Positions 25,316 to 34,181 of a stretch of 39,740 nucleotides of DNA are shown here, piece after piece. The notes below the pieces were generated by a model. The model did no database searches. It was not told the DNA's origin and saw only the letters and a list, made by a program, of their open reading frames with translations. The stretch covers positions 1 through 39,740 of the forward strand of contig CAIRCP010000228.1 in assembly GCA_903877095.1 (NCBI GenBank), written 5' to 3'. Positions within the stretch are counted from its first letter, which is position 1, and each line of letters opens with the position of its first letter. The position numbers and the translations under genes were made by a program. Source of the stretch: an uncultured Actinomycetes bacterium (GTDB lineage: Bacteria > Actinomycetota > Actinomycetes > Mycobacteriales > Mycobacteriaceae).

Positions 25316-25854
25316 CGTCGATCGGCATCCATGCCGAACGGGTCGCCGACGACGACCAGGCGGTCCGATGGGTGGTACCGGCCGGGCTGCTGCCCGTCGG
25401 CCGGGTGCGGCGGGCGCCGGGCCGACTCGGAGACATGCTGGGCGACGGAACGTTTTCCGATGCCTTGATCGAGAACACCGCGGTGTGGCTGTGGCTGCGC
25501 GACGGCCTGTCCTGGCCGCAGATGGGGCCGGCCGTGCAATCGGCCCTGCGCGACGCGCTGGCCGACCCGGACATCTGGATGGTGGAGAAGGCCTCCGGCG
25601 AGGTTCTCGAGCACGTCACCGCCGACCTGCTCGCCAGTTCGGTCGGCGACTTCGTCCGGTCGCACGGGGGCTCGGTCAGTGCCCAGCGAGCCGGTGACAC
25701 CGTGACGGTGGCCCTCGGCGGGGCCTGCGAACACTGCCCCGCGGCTGGGTTGACGCTGCGCGGGCGACTCATCGGCGAACTGCGCAACCGCTGTCCCGAT
25801 CTCATTGAGATCGACCTGGGAAACCGGCAGCTGACGTTGGCGCTCGACGGTTAA
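25312..25854 (+). CDS. Nfu/NifU-like Fe-S scaffold protein in the feo operon
   Basis: 180 aa. The C-terminal half (about 100-178) is a NifU domain: VGDFVRSHGGSVSAQ, then the cluster-binding pair ACEHCPAAGLTLRGRL (CxxC) and RCPDLIEIDL. The N-terminal half (LGDMLGDGTFSDALIENTAV followed by WLWLRDGLSWPQMGPAVQSAL) resembles the Nfu_N domain. It overlaps feoB by 4 bp, so it is translated with the transporter. Fe-S carriers of this type could pass imported iron to clusters or act as an iron/redox sensor, as FeoC does in enterobacteria; both are inference. Its TAA and the TAA of the opposite-strand hydrolase share the palindrome TTAA at 25851-25854. Confidence 0.85.
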   Translation: MTSIGIHAERVADDDQAVRWVVPAGLLPVGRVRRAPGRLGDMLGDGTFSDALIENTAVWLWLRDGLSWPQMGPAVQSALRDALADPDIWMVEKASGEVLEHVTADLLASSVGDFVRSHGGSVSAQRAGDTVTVALGGACEHCPAAGLTLRGRLIGELRNRCPDLIEIDLGNRQLTLALDG

Positions 25855-27308
25855 GCGTCCGGTTGCCGGCCGGCGTCGTCGTCGCAGCGGGGCCGAAGCC
25901 GCAACCCTTCCGCCAGCCAACCGACACTGCCATCCGGCCTGCGCACGAACGGGATTCGCACCCCGCCGGCCACCGCGAGGTCCGGTTCGGTGAACGTCAC
26001 CGCGATCGGCTCAGCAGGTGGCGGCGCGAAGGCCGGCCGCCATGCTCCCGGCGCCGGGGTGAGTTGGGATGTCTTCTCCAGGGTCTCCCCGACGATCCTG
26101 AAGGTGGTGGTCTGGCCTGGGTCGACGTAGCGGCCGGCATAACCCTGCAACTGGTCCCCGGTCAGAGAGATCACGTCGGCGTCGGCGGGAGCCAGCAGGG
26201 ACCGCATCAGCCCGACCCGACCGGACAGCGCGGCCAGGCCGGGATAGGCCGACAGTGCCGCATCCAGGGCGGCCAGTGCCGCCACGGCTCCGGGCTGGCC
26301 GTTGAGCAGGACGGCGAATGCGAACCGGAGCTCGGGGACCATGAGAAGTACGGCGTGCTGACCGGAGGTGTCGCCGTTGTGCGAGATGACCCGAAGACCA
26401 TCCACCTCCTCGACGAACCAACTGCGTCCCATGTGCAGGCCCAGTCCCGGAATCGCCGCCGCCGGCTCCTGCATCGCCTGCAGGCTTTCCGGCCTCACCA
26501 GCGCAGGCACGCCGACAGGTGGATCAGCCAGATGAATTCGGGCGTAGCGCAACACGTCTCGCGTCGTCGACCAGATGCCGCCGGCTGGGTCGACGCAGCG
26601 AGGCAACCACACCGGCGTCTGCACGAGCACCGCGTCCTGGCCGTTCACCGGCATGGCCGTGTGACCGTCGGCGTACGGCCGGCCGAGGACCGCCGATCGG
26701 TCCAGCATGGTGTCGCGGGCCCCGATCGGGTCGAACAGCAGGTGTCGCGCGGCGGTCTGGAACGTCTCGCCGGTGACGACCTCGATCAACCTGCCCAACA
26801 GTTGGAAGGCGGAATTGCTGTACGAGAAGAATTCACCGCACCTGAAGAGTTGCGGCTGGCGCGGTAGCCGTTGCTCGACGAACCGGGCGAGGGCGCCGTC
26901 GTCGTCCCCGTCGTCGAAGACCTCGTCGCTGAACCAGCCGGCGGTGTGTTCGAGCAGGTTGGCCACCGTCACCTCAGCGGCGGTGGCTTCGTCAGACAGA
27001 CGCAGGTCGGGCAGATAGCGCCGCACCGGCGCATCCGGCGTCAGCGCCCCCTGGTCGATGAGGCGCCAGATCGCCGTCGCGGTATATGTCTTGGTGATCG
27101 AGGCGATCTGAAACAGTGTCGCGGGCGTAACCGGCCGCGCCGACGCGAGACTGGCCTGCCCGAAGGTGGCGTGCTCTTCCCGGCCGTGGGCCAGGATCCC
27201 CAGTGCCGCACCCGGGATGCGGGATTGCCGCATCCCGGCGACGAGGGCGTCGGCAGCTTCCCGAAACGGCGCCGACGCATCGGCCGCCACCCTCGCCGCA
27301 AGATCCAC
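25851..27308 (-). CDS. Serine hydrolase, class C beta-lactamase/DD-peptidase fold
   Basis: 485 aa. The catalytic SxxK is in FQIASITKTYTATAI, the Tyr motif in FFSYSNSAFQLLG (YSN), and the third motif in ISHNGDTSGQH (HxG). A C-terminal beta-barrel lipocalin-like domain (about 370-480) is suggested by the alternating YAGRYVDPGQTTTFRIVG stretch. No signal peptide is seen, so it may act in the cytoplasm as an esterase or peptidase rather than a secreted beta-lactamase. Starts with ATG 27308, 64 bp after the TetR stop on the same strand. Confidence 0.87.
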   Translation of the reverse strand: MDLAARVAADASAPFREAADALVAGMRQSRIPGAALGILAHGREEHATFGQASLASARPVTPATLFQIASITKTYTATAIWRLIDQGALTPDAPVRRYLPDLRLSDEATAAEVTVANLLEHTAGWFSDEVFDDGDDDGALARFVEQRLPRQPQLFRCGEFFSYSNSAFQLLGRLIEVVTGETFQTAARHLLFDPIGARDTMLDRSAVLGRPYADGHTAMPVNGQDAVLVQTPVWLPRCVDPAGGIWSTTRDVLRYARIHLADPPVGVPALVRPESLQAMQEPAAAIPGLGLHMGRSWFVEEVDGLRVISHNGDTSGQHAVLLMVPELRFAFAVLLNGQPGAVAALAALDAALSAYPGLAALSGRVGLMRSLLAPADADVISLTGDQLQGYAGRYVDPGQTTTFRIVGETLEKTSQLTPAPGAWRPAFAPPPAEPIAVTFTEPDLAVAGGVRIPFVRRPDGSVGWLAEGLRLRPRCDDDAGRQPDA

Positions 27309-27372
27309 CTGGCAAACCTAGTGCCGCGGCGATCGCCCCGGCAACTGTCCCGAGGGTCTGCGGCACGTACCG

Positions 27373-27978
27373 CTATACCCCTACGGCGCGCATCGCTTCG
27401 GGCAGGCTGGGCAGGAAGTGCTTGGTGGCGAAAGCCCTGATCTGGTCGGCCGTTTCGATCGGCTCACCGCTGGGCAGCAGCAGCAGCATCATGGCGTAGC
27501 GCCAGGTGTTCTCGGCCAGTTCGTGCACGGCGTCGTTGCCGATCCGGTCGGCGAAGCCGGGCGGGAAGATCACCTGCAGCGCCTGCTCGATGCGGCGCAC
27601 AGCGGCGTCGTAGTGCCGGCGAGCCAATTGCAGGGTCAGTTCCGGCTCGTCGGCGATCATCCGGTTGAGCACCCGGTGTCCGCGACTGCGCAGCATCGCC
27701 GACGTGAACGCCTCGACATAGTAATTCGATTGCGGGCGTGCACTTTTCAGCTCAACGGCGATATCAGCGAAGAGCCGGGCGTTCTCCCGGTCCATGACGG
27801 CGGCGACGAGGTCGTCGCGGTTGGCGAAACGCCGGTAGATCGTCGTGCGGCTCACTCCGGCGCGGCGCGCGACGTCGTCGAGAGCCACCCGGCGGATGCC
27901 GTGCCGGTCGAACTCGGCGAGCGCGGCGTCGAGGATCGCCTCGGTCGCCGCCTCACGAGTCGACGGGGAGTCAGGCAT
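27373..27978 (-). CDS. TetR-family transcriptional regulator
   Basis: 201 aa. The N-terminal helix-turn-helix is clear: [22 protein letters not shown] then [22 protein letters not shown] (about 13-55). The C-terminal ligand/dimer domain is all-helical. ATG 27978 is chosen because it overlaps the end of the upstream DUF2236 gene (stop at 27971); the frame is open for 18 more codons without a supported start. It is co-transcribed with DUF2236 and probably regulates that unit. A candidate operator lies before the DUF2236 start. Confidence 0.9.
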   Translation of the reverse strand: MPDSPSTREAATEAILDAALAEFDRHGIRRVALDDVARRAGVSRTTIYRRFANRDDLVAAVMDRENARLFADIAVELKSARPQSNYYVEAFTSAMLRSRGHRVLNRMIADEPELTLQLARRHYDAAVRRIEQALQVIFPPGFADRIGNDAVHELAENTWRYAMMLLLLPSGEPIETADQIRAFATKHFLPSLPEAMRAVGV

Positions 27979-28852
27979 ACCGCGCGAAACCCTCACGCGC
28001 ATAGGGGACAAGGCGCAGTTTGGCCGGCACACGGGCCCACAGCCAGTTCACCAGCGGCGTCCGGCACAGCGCAGCGAAGCGCTGGTAACGCCGCTCCCGG
28101 CGGTCATCCCACGGCAGACCGAGTATTTCGCGGGTGCGCGGCGGCATACCGCCGGTGGTGAGGAACGCCGCGACCGGATTGAACACCCGCGCAACAACAT
28201 TCCACACCTGAGGGGAAACCCCCTTCGGGCAGGGAAAGCCCTTGGTGACATAGCCGACGCCGTACCTGGCGGTCTTGTGGGCGACGAGCACGTCGTTGAT
28301 CATGTGGTCCCAGTACTTCTCGAACTCGGCGTAGTCGGCAGGCATCGGGCGGTCGCTGACGCCGTAGCGCCGGTACCACGTCTTGGACTCCAGGTACATC
28401 TGCTCCTTCTCCGCGCGGGAAAGCTTGCGGACGAAGGTGTCGGTGAAATAGAGGGCCTGGTCGAAGAAGGTGGCGTGCGCCCAGAAGTAGGTGTCCGGAT
28501 CCAGCGCGTGGTAGCGACCGCCGCCAAACTCGGCGGGCATCTCACCCTTGATGTTGGTGTGGAAGTCGCGCACCGTCGCACCGGCGTTGTTCTCCTCGCT
28601 GCCGTAAACGGTGCGGTAGATGGGCGGCAGGGAGCGCTTGATCCGCGCGGAGGTGTCGGCGAAGAACACCGAGTGGTCGACCACGCCCTGGCCGAGTTGG
28701 GCCAGCATGTTCTGCAGCACCGCCGGACGCGGCCCGATCAGCGCGATCCGGCGGTCGCCGAAGTACTTCCAGATCAGCGAGTCCGGACCCAACGGCAGGG
28801 CGTCAGGTTTGGCTTCGGCAACGGTGGTCGTAGGCTGCGCAAGCTCCGTCAT
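27971..28852 (-). CDS. DUF2236 (MpaB/latex-clearing-protein-like) oxygenase
   Basis: 293 aa. [32 protein letters not shown] is the DUF2236 N-terminal signature. Downstream, [36 protein letters not shown] and the histidine-bearing segments match the haem-dependent oxygenase fold shared by MpaB and rubber oxygenases. The substrate is unknown. Start ATG 28852: TAACAT at -13 to -8 makes a near-leaderless transcript possible. GCGA/TCGC arms around the -10 (about 28855-28875) may be a TetR operator; this is weak. Its gene overlaps tetR by 8 bp. Confidence 0.85.
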   Translation of the reverse strand: MTELAQPTTTVAEAKPDALPLGPDSLIWKYFGDRRIALIGPRPAVLQNMLAQLGQGVVDHSVFFADTSARIKRSLPPIYRTVYGSEENNAGATVRDFHTNIKGEMPAEFGGGRYHALDPDTYFWAHATFFDQALYFTDTFVRKLSRAEKEQMYLESKTWYRRYGVSDRPMPADYAEFEKYWDHMINDVLVAHKTARYGVGYVTKGFPCPKGVSPQVWNVVARVFNPVAAFLTTGGMPPRTREILGLPWDDRRERRYQRFAALCRTPLVNWLWARVPAKLRLVPYAREGFARYA

Positions 28853-28896
28853 GGCGACAATGTTACAGATTTCGCACTTTGCACCAAGGCCCGGCG

Positions 28897-28938
28897 GCGT
28901 GGGGATCACCACACCCGGCGTGGGGATCACCACACCCG
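28897..28938. repeat. Two perfect 21-bp tandem repeats, each an imperfect palindrome
   Basis: The unit starts GCGTGGGGATCACCACACCC and ends with G; copies are 28897-28917 and 28918-28938. Each contains GTGGGGATCACCAC, which is palindromic at 12 of 14 positions around GATC. The pair sits between the P-type ATPase stop (28945) and the DUF2236 promoter. Confidence 0.95.
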
Positions 28939-28944
28939 GCGGCT

Positions 28945-31101
<2,157 letters not shown>

Positions 31102-31108
31102 GCCACGA

Positions 31109-31129
31109 GCATACCCCTAGGGGGTATGC
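31109..31129. promoter_or_regulatory. CsoR/RicR-like operator overlapping a leaderless -10
   Basis: A perfect palindrome with 9-bp arms GCATACCCC and GGGGTATGC around TAG. The ATACCC...GGGTAT pattern is that of copper-sensing CsoR/RicR operators. On the minus strand TATGCT (31113-31108) inside one arm is exactly -12 to -7 from the ATPase ATG, so a bound repressor would cover the promoter. Confidence 0.75.
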
Positions 31130-31132
31130 AAT

Positions 31133-31378
31133 TCAATGGTCGCGCGCTCGGCGCAGACCGCTGACTCCGAGCACCAGCAGCACGCCGGCCGCGGTGACGA
31201 GCAGCCAGGAGAGCATCATCAGCGGCGGGTCGTAGACCACCGACACGGTGGCCGGCTGGCCTTCAATGATCGGCGGGACGTCGACCCAGCTGCGGACCTG
31301 CGACCAGACCACGGCCGCCCCGACAACGGCGACGGCCGCCAGGACCAGCGCAACGACGTGCCGCCTCGCCAAGATCAT
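31133..31378 (-). CDS. Small two-TM membrane protein
   Basis: 81 aa, starting MILARRHVVALVLAAVAVVGAA. TM helices at about 8-26 and 51-71 (LMMLSWLLVTAAGVLLVLGV) flank a periplasmic loop with VDVPPIIEGQPATVSVVYDPP. ATG 31378 is preferred because a 14-codon mini-ORF ends on it (ATGA overlap); the longer open frame upstream is not supported. Family not recognised. It ends just before the copper operator at 31109-31129, so it is upstream of the ATPase on the same strand but likely a separate transcript. Confidence 0.7.
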   Translation of the reverse strand: MILARRHVVALVLAAVAVVGAAVVWSQVRSWVDVPPIIEGQPATVSVVYDPPLMMLSWLLVTAAGVLLVLGVSGLRRARDH

Positions 31379-31419
31379 CTGAACGACGTGCCGCGTGCCA
31401 GTCCCGTTAGGGTGATCAT
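31375..31419 (-). CDS. 14-codon mini-ORF overlapping the next start
   Basis: ATG 31419 lies 6 nt after the stop of the upstream membrane-protein gene, directly after GGGGAG. It reads MITLTGLARGTSFR and ends in a TGA that overlaps ATG 31378 (ATGA). The nucleotides of this mini-ORF partly duplicate the start of the following gene (shared ATGATC and GGCACGTCGTT). It may serve translational coupling rather than make a functional peptide. Confidence 0.3.
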   Translation of the reverse strand: MITLTGLARGTSFR

Positions 31420-31425
31420 CTCCCC

Positions 31426-31962
31426 TCACGATGCTTCGCCCGCCACCAACCGGGTGAGTTCGGCGCGCAGCGCGTCGGGATTGCGCGCCCACGCCTGTAC
31501 ATACCGGTCACCGGTCAGCCTCAGCCCGATCGGGGTGCGCCCCTTGGGCACCCCGGACAGTTCACCCAATGCCCGGGCGGTCTGCCACTTCTCCAGCGGA
31601 CCGGTGGCACTGATCCCCAGCGCCCGGCCCTGCCACTTGTCCATGAGGCCCGCCGCTTTCACGGTGTTCTCGGGTTCGGGATAGATGGACACGATCTCGC
31701 TCAACGGGAGCGTCTCGGTGCCCTCGCGCAGGGTCTCATCGGTGAGTTCGATGCTGGTGTGCACGCGCGCGGCTTTGACCTGCAATGCCAGGAACCCCGA
31801 GACCATCACCATGAACATCAGCGGGACCCCGACTTGCAGTCCCACGCCGGCCCGGTACTGAACGAACACCATCACCAGTCCGGCGGCAGGACCGGCCAGT
31901 AGCCACAGCCAGCTGGCGCCGCGTTCGGCGTACACGGGCGGTTCGTTCGGCAGCTCACTCAC
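31426..31962 (-). CDS. Membrane-anchored protein, possibly DUF3093
   Basis: 178 aa. Two N-terminal TM helices (SWLWLLAGPAAGLVMVFVQYR, about 17-37, and VPLMFMVMVSGFLALQV, about 46-62) precede a soluble domain with PH-like beta pattern: HTSIELTDETLREGTETLPLSEIVSIY and later IGLRLTGDRYVQAWARNPDALRAEL. The layout recalls DUF3093 proteins, tentatively. Its first 8 bp overlap the end of the upstream membrane gene (31955), so it is coupled to it. Confidence 0.75.
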   Translation of the reverse strand: MSELPNEPPVYAERGASWLWLLAGPAAGLVMVFVQYRAGVGLQVGVPLMFMVMVSGFLALQVKAARVHTSIELTDETLREGTETLPLSEIVSIYPEPENTVKAAGLMDKWQGRALGISATGPLEKWQTARALGELSGVPKGRTPIGLRLTGDRYVQAWARNPDALRAELTRLVAGEAS

Positions 31963-32386
31963 CGGCGTACCACTCCACGACGGCCGGCCGGCTCAGCAGC
32001 AGCGTGCCGACCACGATCGGCAGCAGGCTGAGCAGCGCGAGGATATGGGTGCCCGGAATCCCCACCGAGGCCACACCGACAAGCACGACGATGGTCAGGC
32101 CGAGGGTCATCACCGCCCGGCGTAACCGCGGACTTCGACGGCGGGCCCGCGCCGCCAGGACGGCCAGGGCTACCCCTGCGACGCCGAACAGCAGACCGGC
32201 GCCGCGGTACAACAGGCCGTAGTGGCGGACATCCTCGTCGGAGACCGTCGGCGGCGCCGCTTGACGCAGCGCGTCGAAGCTCACCGTGGCGGCCATCAGA
32301 CCCCCGACGACAAGAAGGACGGCGCCGGCCACCAGCACCCAGATCGCGGTGGAGACGCCGCCGGGCGGATCGTCGGTGCTACTCAT
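31955..32386 (-). CDS. Four-TM membrane protein of unknown function
   Basis: 143 aa. Hydrophobic helices at about 14-34, 61-83, 89-108 and 113-130, including TAIWVLVAGAVLLVVGGLMAA and LLFGVAGVALAVLAARARRR. No catalytic motif is visible. It lies between the hemB-linked membrane gene (32428) and the gene at 31426, which it overlaps by 8 bp. Position parallels small membrane genes after hemB in M. tuberculosis (Rv0513/Rv0514), but identity is not certain. Confidence 0.75.
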   Translation of the reverse strand: MSSTDDPPGGVSTAIWVLVAGAVLLVVGGLMAATVSFDALRQAAPPTVSDEDVRHYGLLYRGAGLLFGVAGVALAVLAARARRRSPRLRRAVMTLGLTIVVLVGVASVGIPGTHILALLSLLPIVVGTLLLSRPAVVEWYAGE

Positions 32387-32427
32387 GATGGCGGCCAGCC
32401 TAGCGGCCGCGGGTTACGGCGCTGCTG

Positions 32428-32886
32428 TCAGCGCTCGAAGAACTTGGTGGAATCCGGCCGGTGCAGCAGGAAGATCCCGCCTCCGATCAGGACCGAACCG
32501 ACGATGCCGGTGACGGCGTAGATCGCCGCGGGCACCGGCGGCCGAGGAGTACCGAACAGGCTGGCGGCCGTGTAAAAGATGGTGGCCACCCCACCGGCGG
32601 TCAGCACGGTCCGGGTCCAGCGGTAGCCCGAGCGCATCAACAGAACGAACGTCACCACCACCACGCCGATGATCACCGCGAGCATCGCCGTGGTGACGAG
32701 AACGGCCGGGGTGCTGGTACTGCGCGACACCACGTAGCCGTCGGCGAACTGCCCGGCCACCATCAAGGGCACGGCGAGCAGCCACAGCCAGAAGCCCGTG
32801 ACGACGTCGTACGGACGCTCGGGGCGGGGCGGGGCGGTCGGCGGGGGCTGGACTGGAGGCCAGTTCGGCGGCGGATACGGGTTCAT
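32428..32886 (-). CDS. Proline-rich N-terminus, four-TM membrane protein (Rv0513-like position)
   Basis: 152 aa. A Pro-rich cytosolic start (MNPYPPPNWPPVQPPPTAPP) is followed by four TM helices from about residue 30 to 143 (WLWLLAVPLMVAGQFADGYV, TTAMLAVIIGVVVVTFVLLM, VLTAGGVATIFYTAASLF, IYAVTGIVGSVLIGGGIFLL). ATG 32886 overlaps the hemB stop (ATGA), which rules out the longer upstream frame. Tight coupling to hemB suggests a role near haem synthesis or membrane homeostasis, but none is shown. Confidence 0.8.
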   Translation of the reverse strand: MNPYPPPNWPPVQPPPTAPPRPERPYDVVTGFWLWLLAVPLMVAGQFADGYVVSRSTSTPAVLVTTAMLAVIIGVVVVTFVLLMRSGYRWTRTVLTAGGVATIFYTAASLFGTPRPPVPAAIYAVTGIVGSVLIGGGIFLLHRPDSTKFFER

Positions 32887-33863
32887 GCCAGCCAACCGGC
32901 GGCCTCGGCAGCCCAATAGGTGAGCACAATGTCGGCGCCGGCGCGACGGATGCCGATCAGCGACTCCAACACGGTGGCGCGCCGGTCCACCCAACCGTGG
33001 GCGGCGGCCGCGCTGATCATCGCGTACTCCCCCGACACCTGGTACGCGGCGACGGGTACCGGCGACATCTCCGCTGCGGCGGCAACGATGTCGAGATAGG
33101 CCATCGCCGGCTTGACCATCACGATGTCGGCACCCTCGTCGATGTCCAGACCGATCTCGCGCAACGCTTCGCGCCCGTTGGCGCTGTCCTGCTGGTAGGT
33201 GCGGCGGTCTCCGTGCAGGGTGGACGCCACCGCCTCGCGGAACGGCCCGTAAAACGCCGAGGCGAACTTCGCCGCATAGGCCAGGATCGCCACGTCGGTG
33301 AAGCCGGCGGCGTCCAGCCCATCGCGGATCGCCGCTACCTGGCCGTCCATCATCCCACTGGGGCCGACGACGTGGGCACCCGATTCAGCTTGGGCGACAG
33401 CAAGTTTCGCGTATTGCGCGTTGGTGGCGTCGTTATCGACCCGACCGCGCACATCCAGAACGCCGCAGTGCCCGTGGTCGGTGAACTCGTCCAGGCAGGT
33501 GTCGGCCATCAGCACGGTGGCATCGCCCAGATCCTTCGTGAGGTCTCTCAGCGCGACGTTGAGGATCCCGTCCGGATCCAGCCCGCACGAACCGGTGGCG
33601 TCCTTGTCGGTGTGCTGCGGGACTCCGAACAGCATCAGGCCGCCGACCCCGGCCGCGACCGCGTCCGCTGCGGCGCGCCGCCGCGAGTCCCGGGTGTGCT
33701 GGACCACGCCCGGCATGGACCCGATCGGATGGGGTTCGTCGATGCCGTCGGCGACGAACATCGGCAGCACCAGGTGCCGGGGCTCCAGCGACGTCTGTGC
33801 CACCAGTCGGCGCAGCGCCGGCGTGGAGCGCAAGCGACGCGGCCGCTGCCGGGGAAACGCCAT
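32883..33863 (-). CDS. hemB: Delta-aminolevulinic acid dehydratase (porphobilinogen synthase) HemB
   Basis: 326 aa cytosolic enzyme joining two 5-aminolevulinate molecules into porphobilinogen. The two active-site lysines are in YAAKFASAFYGPFREA and MVKPAMAYLD. The metal loop reads DTCLDEFTDHGHCGVLD: the first and third zinc-site Cys positions are present, the middle one is Asp, an intermediate metal type. ATG 33863 is 12 bp after the stop of the repeat ORF (33876), with TGAGG as a weak SD overlapping that stop. Its TGA overlaps the next gene's ATG. Confidence 0.95.
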   Translation of the reverse strand: MAFPRQRPRRLRSTPALRRLVAQTSLEPRHLVLPMFVADGIDEPHPIGSMPGVVQHTRDSRRRAAADAVAAGVGGLMLFGVPQHTDKDATGSCGLDPDGILNVALRDLTKDLGDATVLMADTCLDEFTDHGHCGVLDVRGRVDNDATNAQYAKLAVAQAESGAHVVGPSGMMDGQVAAIRDGLDAAGFTDVAILAYAAKFASAFYGPFREAVASTLHGDRRTYQQDSANGREALREIGLDIDEGADIVMVKPAMAYLDIVAAAAEMSPVPVAAYQVSGEYAMISAAAAHGWVDRRATVLESLIGIRRAGADIVLTYWAAEAAGWLA

Positions 33864-33875
33864 CGTCGACGCGCC

Positions 33876-34181
33876 TCAAGTCCTCTGGTGGCGGCCCGCT
33901 GCGACCGGCTCCGCCCCATGGTGGCGGCCCGCCGCGCCCGGCTCCGCCCCAGTGTGGCGGCCCGCCGCGCCCGGCTCCGCCCCATTGTGGCGGCCCGCTG
34001 CGCCCGGCTCCGCCGAGCTTGCGACCGCCACGGCCGCGCTTGCGACCGCCACGGCCGCGCTTGCGACCGCCACTACCCCACGGTGGCGGCCCGCTGCGCC
34101 CGGCTCCGCCCCATGGTGGCGGCCCGCCGCGCCCGGCTCCGCCGCGCTTGCGACCGCCACGGCCGCGCTTGCAACCGCCAC
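33876..34181 (-). CDS. Repeat-encoded ORF between hemD and hemB (uncertain)
   Basis: GTG 34181 overlaps the hemD TAG by one base (TAGTG), and the frame runs 101 codons to a TGA 12 bp before hemB. It therefore fits the hemD-hemB gap like an operon member. The product is only repeats: Ala/Val-rich AVAVASA units (7 aa) and EPGAAGRHHGA units (11 aa). There is no recognisable fold. The other two minus frames are also open (one gives GGAGRGGPPPWGG-type repeats), because the units are multiples of three and lack stops. Translation is thus unproven. Confidence 0.3.
   Translation of the reverse strand: MAVASAAVAVASAAEPGAAGRHHGAEPGAAGRHRGVVAVASAAVAVASAAVAVASSAEPGAAGRHNGAEPGAAGRHTGAEPGAAGRHHGAEPVAAGRHQRT
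33887..34180. repeat. Composite minisatellite (33-bp and 21-bp units) filling the hemD-hemB gap
   Basis: Unit A (33 bp, GGTGGCGGCCCGC...CGGCTCCGCCCCAT) occurs six times: four in a row from 33887 to about 34015, and two from 34082 to about 34143. Unit B (21 bp, GCTTGCGACCGCCACGGCCG plus C) follows each A block: 34017-34037, 34038-34058 and a partial copy at 34059-34073, then 34146-34166 and a partial copy at 34167-34180. The order is A4-B3-A2-B2, so the A-plus-B block is itself duplicated. There are no unique spacers. Confidence 0.95.

Noticed and set aside
33887..34180. CRISPR-like array
   Set aside because: Units are contiguous, with no unique spacers, and made of two alternating repeat types; no cas genes are near.
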